Part shown: positions 1 to 10,230 of the stretch, piece by piece
Numbering within the stretch: the first letter of the stretch is position 1
Layout: the number at the start of each line of letters is the position of its first letter
Source: Hawksworthiomyces lignivorus
Taxonomy: Eukaryota; Ascomycota; Sordariomycetes; Ophiostomatales; Ophiostomataceae
Length of the DNA stretch: 64,000 nucleotides
Assembly: GCA_002917075.1 (NCBI GenBank)
Contig: NTMA01000001.1
Location: forward strand, 310,001-374,000
Direction of reading: 5' to 3'
The notes under the pieces: generated by a model
What the model was told of the DNA's origin: nothing
The model's database searches: none
Seen by the model: only the letters and a program-made list of their open reading frames with translations
Translations under genes and position numbers: made by a program

Positions 1-981
1 TTCCTCCTCCTCACTAGTGGAATGGGTCATATGTGCGAGAGTGAGATACAGCCCACACGCAGCGCTTGTCTCCTTGAGGCCCTGACAGACAGCGCGATCT
101 TTTCCTTTCAGATTCTTGAGCGACATGCTAGACTTGGTGTATTGGTGCTTGAGTGGGTAAGCGAGCACAGACATCTCGGGGAACTCGTCCTCCCACTTGC
201 TGAGGTGGTCCCTTAGCTTCCGTGATTGTGCAAAGAGGTGCTGCGCTGACTGCTTGGCACCTCCGGATTGAAATAGCTTGTAGGTGAGGACCAACCGATG
301 ACCGGAGTCCAATGGCATGACCTCGTGGTCCACATCGGAGAACCATGCCAGTGCCGTGATGTCGAAAGGTGATGCTGGTGCCGTAGCGATTTCGCGCTTC
401 TCGGAATCAAAGGAAAGGCGGACGGCCCCGCCGGTGTGTGCGGCCGGCAAGCTTATGACAAGCGTGGCTATCATTCCGACCTCTTTTTCGGAATCTTTGT
501 GCCGCTTGAAGAAGGAGCCCTTTTCGTAGAGGAGGAGCTTGTGTGGCTCCGCGCGGACATTGGGCAGCCCAAGACCAGCGGCAATATTGTCCAGGAGCGT
601 GCGAAAGAAAGCTGGCCATCCGGGATTCGTGCACTGGAAGCGCGTGGCGTCTAGTTCCCACGTCTTCCGTACTGACGTGTCGACAAGCGTCTCGTCTCCC
701 CTGCCAAACGGAGCCTCTCTGCAGGCGCCCCGAATTGCCTCGGCGTCGCGGTCAGCAAGGGGCAAGGGAATGACGGTCGCATGGCCCGCAATCTGCAGAC
801 ACGGATTTGCAAATACGTTGTATTTGCGAGACGTGCAGAAGTCACCAGAAGACGTGATGCCATTTAGACAATGAAGCAACTGTCGTTTCCATCTGCTGGA
901 GTCCTCATCTTGGTCGTCAGACAGGTCATCAGACAGGTTGTCATCGGACCGCTCCGAGTCTGAACCTGTCAGGTCAATCAT
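1..981 (-). CDS. 2OG-Fe(II) oxygenase domain protein, 3' end beyond window
   Basis: Continuous reading frame from an ATG at 981 to the window edge, 327 codons with no stop, so the C-terminus is missing. The first 30 residues are acidic and Ser/Asp-rich. The folded part carries the double-stranded beta-helix signature of prolyl-4-hydroxylase-like Fe(II)/2-oxoglutarate dioxygenases: an HxD pair (H161, D163, in FKRHKDSEKEVG), a distal His (H219, in SDVDHEV) and the 2-oxoglutarate-binding Arg ten residues later (R229, in SGHRLVLTYK). All metal and cosubstrate ligands are therefore present. Proteins of this kind are common in filamentous fungi and usually run to 600-1000 residues, with an uncharacterised C-terminal part. 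The substrate cannot be told from sequence. It is transcribed divergently from the 960-residue gene at 2326. The ATG at 981 is the first in frame and precedes a typical disordered N-terminus. Confidence 0.75.
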   Translation of the reverse strand, partial: MIDLTGSDSERSDDNLSDDLSDDQDEDSSRWKRQLLHCLNGITSSGDFCTSRKYNVFANPCLQIAGHATVIPLPLADRDAEAIRGACREAPFGRGDETLVDTSVRKTWELDATRFQCTNPGWPAFFRTLLDNIAAGLGLPNVRAEPHKLLLYEKGSFFKRHKDSEKEVGMIATLVISLPAAHTGGAVRLSFDSEKREIATAPASPFDITALAWFSDVDHEVMPLDSGHRLVLTYKLFQSGGAKQSAQHLFAQSRKLRDHLSKWEDEFPEMSVLAYPLKHQYTKSSMSLKNLKGKDRAVCQGLKETSAACGLYLTLAHMTHSTSEEEE

Positions 982-2325
982 TCCCAGGTTTTTTCTCTGC
1001 GCCGCGGGAGAATTTTTAACAAATTGTATAGATTGGCGTTCCCGTACAATTTCACGACTGGCAATAATCAAATACCACTGTCGAGAGAACGACACTTTCT
1101 GATGATGTCGGTAGTTTCGTGGTGCATTTTCCCTGGTTTGCAGACGCGGTCGACGCGTAAGGCTGATCCTTGTCCTAGACTCCACAAATTCCAACTACAA
1201 ACGGTAAGATTGTTTTCATCCCGGACTCTGCAATAGACAAAATCAATTCAGACAAGTCAGATAAAATTCAGGGGTTACCTTACAATAAATCATTTATTCT
1301 TACTTTGAAATTTGCAATTAAGGTATATGCTCGTTGCAGGAAATGCAAGCGTCGGAGATTTGACGTCACCTCACCAATTTCATCATGCGTATCACAACAA
1401 GCTAGTCATCGTTTGAGGATGCCAAAGTCCATAACGCTTGGTTCCTGCTGCTGTCCTGAAGGTACTGGCCATTCTCCAATCTGCCTTTGCTACACGGAGA
1501 AGCGAAATGTTAAGTGATAGAGAAGATGATGGCACCTCCTCGATCATAACTCCAATGACATAGTAGTTCCGGAATGTTAGGTGCATTCTAGCTTATACAG
1601 GAGACTTTGAATAAGCTCCACAGACATGCTGCGGGACAAGGCGAAACTTAAGCTCGCCAATCTGATCTGCAAATCCAGTGCTAGAAACAACAGCGACGAC
1701 AAAGTGGCACGTGCTATAGGAAGATGTCCTACTTCTGCGTAGCCAAGGGACTAGATCAGATTCAGTCTCCTTCAAACTAGATATTATATAAAAATCGATA
1801 GCAAGGAACTCCAAGCAAAGGTAGTCAGCTTTGAAGATCCAACTTAGTTGCTTTCGAACTAATCGCTCGCAGCAGAGCTTAGTCCCGCAGCGAAGAACAG
1901 CTTTCCGGAGGCACTATAGACCAAAAGCTAAATGTAAGACAGAGAAAGACAAGTTCATTTATAGTGCTCTTTGATATGAGTAAACTTTGCTAACATCGAG
2001 ATAAAACAAAATGACAACAAGCTTCTATCGTTCTGCTAGAGTTAACTCTGCCTAGAGTGAGGTGACCTTATTGTGAAAGTCTTCGTCTGCGGGGCAAAGT
2101 AGGCCTATTTCTCATTCGTTAGAGATCGAATGATATGTTTTCTGAGAAAACAAGGCTGAGCAGCTTTGCATGATGAAGAGGATTCTCGGTCATACGAGTT
2201 GTATAACGCCAGGGTCATTCCACAGCTTCTATTTAATTGACAGTTGGCAGCTTCTGTAAGCATCTCTTGATGGCTGAAACTCCCCCCATGTTCACTCAAC
2301 TGTTTCGCAGTCATTGAAGTTTATC
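982..2325. other. Divergent intergenic region, no gene seen
   Basis: About 1.3 kb between two divergently transcribed genes. It has moderate GC, AT-rich patches near 1260-1320 and 1960-2010, and only short random open frames in all six readings. It presumably holds both promoters. No TATA box or factor site stands out enough to name. Confidence 0.5.
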
Positions 2326-5281
2326 ATGGCTAATGCTCCTTTCGGTCGACTGCAGGCCGCCCTCGCGAATGCGACTAACGAGGTGACGGTAGCTGCTGCA
2401 AGCATCAACTTTGACTTCTGTCTTGTGAAATACGAGGCCCCAAAAGAATACCATCCGCTGGGCGAGCTCTTGTCGAACAGGCGCAGGCAAGACGCGGAGA
2501 CGGGGAAGAGCCATGTCACAGCCCGGAGGGTCGCCGCTCTCTTTGAAGGCGCGTGCACCCCCACGCCCAACCTCATTCGCGCATACGGAGAGCGGGTGTC
2601 TGAGATTTCCAAGCTCGCGACCGACAAAATTCCAAAGCACTATACAGATTCTCTCTTTGGCGACTATACTGGAGTTGACGGAACGTCTATATGGGCCGCC
2701 GCAACCTCATCCAGAGACGCCAAGGGCAGTGCCATCCAGGTCCATCTCTTGGCTTGTCTACTCGCGTCTATGTGGGATGCTCCCGAAGCCACATCCATAT
2801 GGGTGGAAATCGTAAAGGAGAGGAGAGAGAAAATCGCACTCGATCTAGCGAATAACGAAGCTGTACCTTTCTCTCTGGCCGCAGCCGCCGCACAGCAGGA
2901 AATCTCTCGGACGCAGCTTGCTGAGTGGGATGCGAGCGCCAGATCATGGCTGGAAACAGCAAACGATATCATGATCAAAAAGCAGACGCAGCTGAAGCTG
3001 ATTCTGAAGAACATCGATATCTCTGTCGGCAATAACGGAGGTGTCTACCGGAGCGTGCTAGCTGTATGGCAGACAGCCCTAAGGGTCGCAGAGAATTTGG
3101 TCTCTGGGATCCCTCAGGAGGTCCAAGATGGCCCAGCTCTGATGGGCCTCTTAGCATGGCATTTGTATCCGGATATCCATGCCTTTGGGCCCAAGATTGT
3201 CGAGGTACATATGGAAGACCCCCTCGTCGTTGTGGGTGGAATTCTCTCTGTGGGCTGCTCCCCATCTGTGACGACTTCATCCAGTGGGATAACTTGGTCT
3301 CTTCCTCTCGCGCACCTCCAATATTATGGCTCTCCAGTAAGAAGGAAAGCGAGGCTCCAACAAGATCCAACAAAATTGACCGCATCCGAATTTCGCCAAG
3401 CTATTTTGGGCTGTTTGTTTGAGCTTTGGGGAATCAGCCGGGACGAGGAGCTCGTGGCATTGAAAGCTCTCCACAAACTGGCTATATTTTTCCTTTCAAA
3501 AGCTGCGTGGCCGCCGGTGCGAGGCTGCTTTGAATATCTTCAAAGAGGCATCGAAGACTTCTGGGATAATGAAAATCTAGGACCCAAGCTGGTATCTCTG
3601 GGAAGGAAACGGTCGAGTTTTCTACCCCAGTACCAAAATATCGGCCTTAGTCTCGCTAAATCGAAAGCTTTCTTCGGCTTGAATAATACCGAAGTCTTCC
3701 TCAAGGCCCTCAAGGATTCGGAGGCACAAATCGCTTTTTTGCGTCGGGTGGGTGCAAGGTATCCACACTTGGAAAAAGTACAGCCGCTTATTCGGTATGG
3801 ATGTCTTATAACGTATTCGGGAATGAGCCAAGTTAAAGTTGAATCTGCGAATTTCGCTACAGTCTTTCCTGTCCACGACAAGGGTCTCGGCAATGATAAT
3901 TTGTCACCAAGTTCTGGGCATCAGACAAGGTGGCAATCTAATGCTCAATCAGCTTCGATATCAATGGGCGTTGGAGACAAGAACAGAGAGATATGCAGCA
4001 ATACTAGTGGCGTTTTCGAAAATATTTATCATTTAGGTTTTGAAAAAATCGACGAATCTATCTCCGGGATATGGTACAGCTTACTCTTTGGTGATCCTGG
4101 CAGTGCAGCGATCTTTATTCCAAGTGCTCAATCAGGAATGCTTGAATATATAATGCCGAAGATCGAAACCAAGTCGGAAATGACCCAATATGCAATGCCA
4201 AAGGTTGAAATCGAGGACATCTTGTGGGCACTGGAATGTGATCTTCTTAAAGTGACTTCTTTGAGTGATCTAATAGCCTCATGTGATAATTTAGCAGGTG
4301 CCTTGCAAGGCCTCTACAAATGCATGACCGCTTTTGATTCGCTTCCAGGGATGATCATCAGAACTCAAACCCTGATGAAGAGCATGATGACTGCCAAATG
4401 GTACAAAGGCCTGAATCTCAAATCGGAACAGCCCCTTAGTATCTCTGAGCAGTTCGCAATTGTTGTCGCCTTCGTGGGTGGACGCAACATCTCTCCGATG
4501 GAAATACCTCCGAATGCTATGGGCATTTCGGTCGATGGCTCTATTTATGTACCAAACGAAGTAAGAAAGAGCATCTCCTTGTCTCTTATTCCTGAATTTC
4601 AGAAATTGCTGAGTGTCTAACATGGAATTACAGCTTCTAGAAGACCCATGGGGATCTGGAACGGCACGGCATCTTGTTCACATAATCGGCAACATTGGTC
4701 GGCCAGGTGTTGTATTATTTTCATCTGTGAGAAGACTAGCTGCGCCTGCTATAGACGAGTCAAACTGGAGGATTGCCAATGAGCATCGCTTTGACGGGAA
4801 AACCGAGGATAGCCTGAGTTCAACATCATTGCACTTGTCCTTTACAAACTGGCAGCTATCTCTTCAAAATTTTGAGGAGCAAGGCAATCAGGATTCCCAG
4901 TTTACAAGAATGGAGGCTGTTGTTTCGATTCGAGAGGGCGGGACATGGATCGGCGATGTCGACATCATGACCGCCCTCTCCTGCCGCGAAATTCAACTCA
5001 TGCCCAGGCAGCAAGCTTGTCAGCATCACCCAGGAGAGTCACCTGTTAGATTCATGTCTTCTGTGGAATGCTGGGATGAGATCAGGGATCTACCAGCGGG
5101 TATTGGAGTCGTCCGAAGTCACGGCAACAGGATCGCAAGACTGGCTGTAGTTGGCTTCCTTGCTCAGAGAAGTAACCAAGCATCGGCTAATAGGACTAAG
5201 ATTATTGTCTGCCCACAGTCGGTATGCTGGCGCTGCGTCGATTACGAACGAGAATCTGGGAGATATATATTTGTATATTAG
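2326..5281 (+). CDS. Unrecognised fungal protein of 960 aa, one intron
   Basis: Exons 2326-4560 and 4634-5281. The 73-bp intron has a GTAAGA donor, a CTAAC branch at 4616-4620 and an ACAG acceptor. It removes the TAA at 4618 that would otherwise split the locus into two frames. The joined CDS has 961 codons including stop, and the junction reads YVPNE/LLEDPWG. The start is the ATG at 2326 (MANAPFGRLQ); four further upstream codons are open but lack an ATG. No signal peptide, transmembrane helix or catalytic motif was recognised. The N-terminal half is Ala/Leu-rich and helical in character. The C-terminal quarter, after DPWGSGTARHLVH, is mixed and ends at VCPQSVCWRCVDYERES. I know no characterised homologue; long soluble proteins of this style occur as lineage-specific hypotheticals in Sordariomycetes. 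Codon use is less GC-rich than in genes after 10 kb. It runs convergent to the membrane-protein gene at 5920. Confidence 0.7.
4561..4633 (+). other. Intron of the 960-aa gene
   Basis: GTAAGA donor at 4561, CTAAC branch sequence at 4616-4620, ACAG acceptor ending at 4633. Phase 0. The in-frame TAA at the end of the upstream frame lies inside the branch-site sequence, so retention of this intron truncates the protein within 20 codons. Confidence 0.75.
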
Positions 5282-5919
5282 CTATGCTATATATGGCTGG
5301 AGCAGATGCTTCTCAATTGAGAAGACAGGGTATATCTTTAGTTGGCAACTTAGCACGTGGCACATAATAGTTAGGTATACAAGAGCTAGTATATGCAATC
5401 GGCCTCGGTCTCTATACATTGAAGCCAAGTTGGCCATGCTCACCATCGTCCCCAGGTGGTCTACCGCGAGCCAAGTCTTATAAGTACGAGCTTTCCGAGA
5501 CTTGCTTGCCATCTGCTCTGCGATATTATACCTCCCTTCCGACAGAGCATATCAGCCTCCATTATGTAAGAGATTTGTCCCCTGTTCTACCCTATTTTCA
5601 GCTGGTCTATAATCAAGAGCTTCCTGAGCATGTGCAAAAAGCTTTGCCAAGTCGAAATCGACAACATCTAGGTCCATGCTTGTCGCAGTATAGTCCCCCC
5701 TTCTCCTCCCCGTTTCTGCTGCTCTTAAACAGTTTATAGAAACGCCAATTTCTTATTCCGACATTCTTTTTCGTTTGTTTTGCATATAATATTCTAAAGT
5801 ATTGCGCTTTCATTTCATAACAAGTTATTCATGAACAGTCTCTATCACAGCATGCAATGATGAGCAATGATCTAAGAGCTGTACTGTTTGTCTTGCTAGT
5901 GAGTACGGCACACTGTTAA
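5282..5919. other. Convergent intergenic gap
   Basis: About 640 bp between two converging genes. It contains the 3' regions of both, is AT-rich toward 5750-5830, and shows no supportable gene. Confidence 0.5.
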
Positions 5920-7845
5920 CTACTCAAGGGGAAACGCGAGTCTTTCCTCGCCATCGTTTATATAGCCTCCATCGGCGGTCCTCCTAGATCGGGAGGGCCG
6001 GAAGTAAGCCATCCAAGAATGTCCAAAGGGTACTCGAAAGTTTGCTGAGAATACGCTAATCACATTCGCCATGACAGAGAGGCTCCTCAGAAGCACTCGA
6101 AGCGCTCTCCATGCTGATCTCCACTTCGCTTGCATCCATGCACGAGCGCTTTGGAGCCAGTCCATGAGTTTGCCCGCATAACTGCACAAATATATCGTCG
6201 CGAGACCACCTAAAGTCGCTATCAGTCCGATGAGGTTCAAGTTTGTATAGCTGTCGTTCTCTGATAGCACTTTGTCGCATATCCAGCTAGAGTTGGGCAC
6301 AGCGAAACTTCCTTTGTCGCCCTCAGTGCTCGTCAACAGGCTGAATTTAATTGTTAGAAAGGACAAATCCATCCAAAGTTGCACCTCCTTGTGCCACTGC
6401 TCTCCAACAATTTCCAGTCGATCCAGATCCAGATAAGGACGAAGGGTCATCTCGGTTCCATAGTATTCGTGGAGGAAGTATGTTAGTGAACCAGCTTCCA
6501 TCAGCATTACCAGTGCCCGTGAGGCTTCGGTGCTTTCATCCGGCCCTTGCTGTGAGAGCAAGCGGATTTCTTGACTTGTGTTGGCTGCACTGTTCCATCC
6601 AGTACAGTTTGTGCCCATGCACATTTGATATTGTTCATGACAAGCAATCGCTGTCGTAGTTGAGCCCATGTGATTGTAGATGTCGTCCATGCCAAGACGT
6701 ATGAACTTCGCTCTCCACGGTAAATATATTGGCGTAGGGTATGGGCCAACGCTGTATTGGAATAGGACGAGAGACAGATCACCATCGTGGCGTCGTAGGC
6801 CAGGGTGGAAATTCTGGTAAATCTGACTCTGCGTCCCATCTCTGATACCAGCATAAACAAGCCGATCATATACCATGCCGGACTTCAGCTTGAATGGCCC
6901 GGGATTAACCGCCGCATTATTCACATAATATCTTGTTTCTCCGATAGATGCCCAGGTCTCTGTTTTATTGATATCGGAATATGGGTAGCCTATCCAGAAA
7001 ACGGTGGCAGGCCCATGCAGTTCTGTTTTTGCTATAGAGACCTCGTATACGCTGACAGGAGCGCATGTCACGCGATGGCTCAGACGCACATCTCCATCGG
7101 AGTTGAGGCCGTAGTCAGAGGGCAGGGCATTCGTGTATTCCATCCTCAAAGCTTTCTCATAGAAGTCGCACGTTTCGTTTGGCCTGCTGCAAAAGTCTCT
7201 GTGGCTAGGGGGCATGAAGTTAGCGCAGCTAGACTCGGGAAGCGGACAATCGTCGAGGAATGAAATGTTGAATCGTCCTCTCGCGGGCACTATCCTGGTC
7301 TGGTATGTGCAGGCGTCAGCATTGCCAGAGTAGTTGAGTCGGCACTGAGAATAAAATGTGTCGGCAAGCTCTGTGGCAGTCGTGGAGTAGGTTTGCAAGC
7401 CGTCGCACCATGGGGCGCCACGAGACTGTATGGTAGCGGGTCCTGAACCCCCCGTCAACGCGTAGGGGACGACGCCCCCGAGGACCAGAAATAGCGCAAC
7501 CGTAATGATTGATGCGAAACCGAACAGCGGGGAGACATATGTCATATCTTGATTTGACCTGGCCGATTTCTTGAAGATTAATCGTCTCAGAGCTTCTGCC
7601 TGGGACAGTTTTTGCAAGGGTAATTCTCCATTTTCGTCTCGGAGCTGAAGAGGACGCAAGATTCGGATCAGAATATATCGCGTGATGATCCACCATCTTG
7701 GCTGAGTGAGGGTAATGACAGCGCCCACAAATGTTAGGAGAACCAGGGCTTGGACGTTGCCGAGTGTCAAGATGAGGCTCTGGTAAGCGGGTTGAGTCGT
7801 GTCCCGCCAGACGTATTGATAGCCAAAGTTTAACTGCGAAGACAT
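5920..7845 (-). CDS. Multi-pass membrane protein with large glycosylated ectodomain
   Basis: Predicted 641 aa from the ATG at 7845 (MSSQLNFGYQ). The frame stays open another 86 codons upstream, but that extension begins at a GTG and reads like leader sequence. Two hydrophobic segments lie near residues 22-47 and 106-130, and a third near 535-553. Between the second and third is a region of about 400 residues with many Cys (CPLPESSC, CSRPNETC, CMGTNC) and at least eight N-glycosylation sequons (NYS, NIS, NET, NKT, NCT, NTS, NSS, NDS), so it probably faces the ER lumen or cell exterior. A basic amphipathic stretch follows the last helix and would be cytoplasmic. This layout matches a large, uncharacterised family of fungal membrane proteins. 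No transporter or enzyme motif was found. It converges on the 960-aa gene and shares its moderate GC. Confidence 0.7.
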   Translation of the reverse strand: MSSQLNFGYQYVWRDTTQPAYQSLILTLGNVQALVLLTFVGAVITLTQPRWWIITRYILIRILRPLQLRDENGELPLQKLSQAEALRRLIFKKSARSNQDMTYVSPLFGFASIITVALFLVLGGVVPYALTGGSGPATIQSRGAPWCDGLQTYSTTATELADTFYSQCRLNYSGNADACTYQTRIVPARGRFNISFLDDCPLPESSCANFMPPSHRDFCSRPNETCDFYEKALRMEYTNALPSDYGLNSDGDVRLSHRVTCAPVSVYEVSIAKTELHGPATVFWIGYPYSDINKTETWASIGETRYYVNNAAVNPGPFKLKSGMVYDRLVYAGIRDGTQSQIYQNFHPGLRRHDGDLSLVLFQYSVGPYPTPIYLPWRAKFIRLGMDDIYNHMGSTTTAIACHEQYQMCMGTNCTGWNSAANTSQEIRLLSQQGPDESTEASRALVMLMEAGSLTYFLHEYYGTEMTLRPYLDLDRLEIVGEQWHKEVQLWMDLSFLTIKFSLLTSTEGDKGSFAVPNSSWICDKVLSENDSYTNLNLIGLIATLGGLATIYLCSYAGKLMDWLQSARAWMQAKWRSAWRALRVLLRSLSVMANVISVFSANFRVPFGHSWMAYFRPSRSRRTADGGYINDGEERLAFPLE

Positions 7846-10230
7846 TGCCGCGATCGAGTCCAGCGACTTTCTAATAAACTTGCCTACATTCTCTTCATCA
7901 AAGGCTGATGCTGCCAGTTTGCCAAGATAGAATGAGTACAATCGACACCCCAGCAATGGGGCGTAAAGTATTATGCGATAATACACGATAAGAACTCGTC
8001 GGTGTAAGCCTTTGGAAGGCACCGCATTGAAGGGCACCAAGCAGTTGGCGGAGACTATTAAGCCACAACTGGTCGGGCGAAGCCGAGACCGAGCGCCCGA
8101 CACACCTCAACGGCGGGTTCCTCTATTGGTTGAGACTGCATCGAATACTTGCTTCGCCTCAGCAGGATTCCCCCTTGATAGAAGGCGTCACGGGAGAGGG
8201 AGACATCACACTCAAACCTGCAGTCGAGGGATTCGATAACTACGATTTGTTTTGGTTAACCCTTGGACACAACTGCTCTCCGATTGAACGTTTCTCGCCG
8301 CCTATTATAAATATGGCGACCTAATTTTCGCTTTCTTAGCGAGTATGCGTGCATTGGCCTGGCCAAATATATTTGCTTTTTTACCCTATGAGCTGAAATC
8401 CCCGCATCAGATGCAATTCTGCGCGAGTTAATATTGAAAAGCAGCTATGGTTGATCAGAGCACTACCATCGAGGTGGCCAACGAATACGGCACTATTGTA
8501 TTATGCCAACAACGGCTCGAAACTATTACAAAACTGGTGTTTGACAACTGCTTGCCGCCGCCGTTGAGGTTCAGATATAACTATAAAAAACGACGTTTAG
8601 CTGCTAAGACCGTTAATATAAATTACTTTACGGACAGTATTTGATAGAGTCGATAGTCGTTGATGGCATCGGGGGTCCTGAACCTACTTAACGCAACGTT
8701 AATTCACAATGAGCCTACGAGAAGGGTACAGGCTAGAATGCCAATTCTGGCAGCCGTGGAATGCAAGGCCAACGGCTTCAAGTTGCCGGCGATATCAATT
8801 GAAGCTTCTAAAACCGCGTAGCTTATAGAATTGGTAACCCAATAAAGAAAATTTACCATATTCTGAATGCGAAGTTGAAATAAACTGATGGGCTTGGTTG
8901 TGTCTAGCAAGAAACTAAATATGAAAGTAATCTCTACAGACAGTAAGCTTTCCTTGGCAAGGTTGGCGCCTCCGGGTGGAGCCGCCCATTTAACGGCCTG
9001 GTTGACTATTATATGTCTCCTCTAAAGATCCACTGAAGAGAAAAGGCTGTTGCGGGTTATTGTTGCACTGAGGAAAAGAACCTTTTGAGAGGCCATACTA
9101 GATAGTAACAGACATAGTTAACTGTAGGGAGACAAGACAGGAGATGGAGACCAAGTTCATTGCATGGCTAAATAGAAAAAGGTATCCTGTGTACTTTTTT
9201 TGTTTTCATGGACAGGACAAAGAGCTGGGATGGAACATACGACAATGAGCAGCAGCGCCACTCTTGGCGAGCCCTGGCTCTCTCAATCCACTCGAGCGAG
9301 AAAGGCCAAGTTAGCTTCCTTCATATTCACCTATGCTTATAAATGAAAGCACCAATGCTTAGAGCCTAGAGCCTGCTATCTTCATGGCTTTATGATGTCC
9401 TTTCCTGGACGCTAAACACTTGTATATAGCTGACAGACGGCCTTGATTGGTAGTGTGATCTGAAATTTTTAGTTGTTCTCGGGTGGCTTGCTAGCAGTCT
9501 GAACAGCTAGCGAGACGTTACCGCCACCCCGTCGTATTCAACAAAGACATGGGCCTGGCTAGGCAACACGGACAACTAGCCACATTGTAATTAGACAGCA
9601 GCCGAATCTTAGCTGACAGGGGGCTTCCGCGGCCCCCTCCTCAAGAGACCAGCCCTACCAGTAACTACGCGTATGTACTCGGTAGCTTCAAGCCCATCCC
9701 TATCACTGAGAGCTATCGTCATGCCCGTCGCAGAGGGTACCCCATATAAGCTAGTGGACGCTTTCTTTTAAACCGTCCGACTTTAGCCGCTTCTCTACCT
9801 CCGTAGGTCTCTTTTTTGGGCCTCTCTGTGTCTCTGCAGATGCCATATTTGGTATGTTTTGGTTTCAGCTTTTTTAGTATGATCGTGTTGGAGTAACGAT
9901 CGCTCGCTCCTGGTCCTCTGTAGTTTCTTTGGCGCTTACATTCTTCGCGTGATTGGAGCTGGTTGCGCCGCCCATCTGCTGTAAATATTAAGGATGAGGG
10001 TTAGCTCATACTCCCACACGATCAATTAATTCAATGCTTGGGAGTTGGACGAGGTCGGGCGCGATATATTTCTAGCCGCCTCCCTCTACCTCGTGAATTT
10101 CTATCCCCTCTGAAATCCATCAAACCTGCTCAAGAACGATTTTGAGGACTGTGAACCATCTGTTGTCTTATCACGCCTGAAGTTGTTCGTACAAACCGCA
10201 GTGAGATTATTGCGTGGAGGAAACGAAACG
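7846..10230. other. Intergenic region with possible decayed repeat DNA
   Basis: About 2.4 kb without a supportable gene. Positions 8300-9500 are AT-rich with frequent stops in all frames. Positions 9500-10000 change character: GC-richer, with a perfect hairpin at 9618-9638 and a TATAAG motif near 9750 followed by pyrimidine-rich sequence, which is reminiscent of a retroelement LTR. No paired LTR, primer-binding site or reverse-transcriptase fragment is visible. The last 200 bp should hold the promoter of the HeLo-like gene. Confidence 0.45.
9618..9638. repeat. Perfect 7-bp stem hairpin
   Basis: AGGGGGC at 9618-9624 pairs with GCCCCCT at 9632-9638 across a 7-nt loop (TTCCGCG). It lies in noncoding DNA inside the GC-richer block at 9500-10000. 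Function unknown. Confidence 0.6.

Noticed and set aside
4613..4630. Overlapping two-gene (operon-like) arrangement or a frameshift at the end of the first frame
   Set aside because: A canonical intron spanning the stop codon joins the frames exactly, and fungi do not normally use overlapping cistrons.
7846..8103. N-terminal extension of the membrane protein by 86 codons
   Set aside because: It begins at a GTG, not an ATG, and the family-like N-terminus starts at the ATG at 7845.
9500..10000. Solo LTR of a retroelement
   Set aside because: The sequence style is suggestive, but no inverted TG/CA ends with target duplication, no partner LTR and no primer-binding site could be identified.
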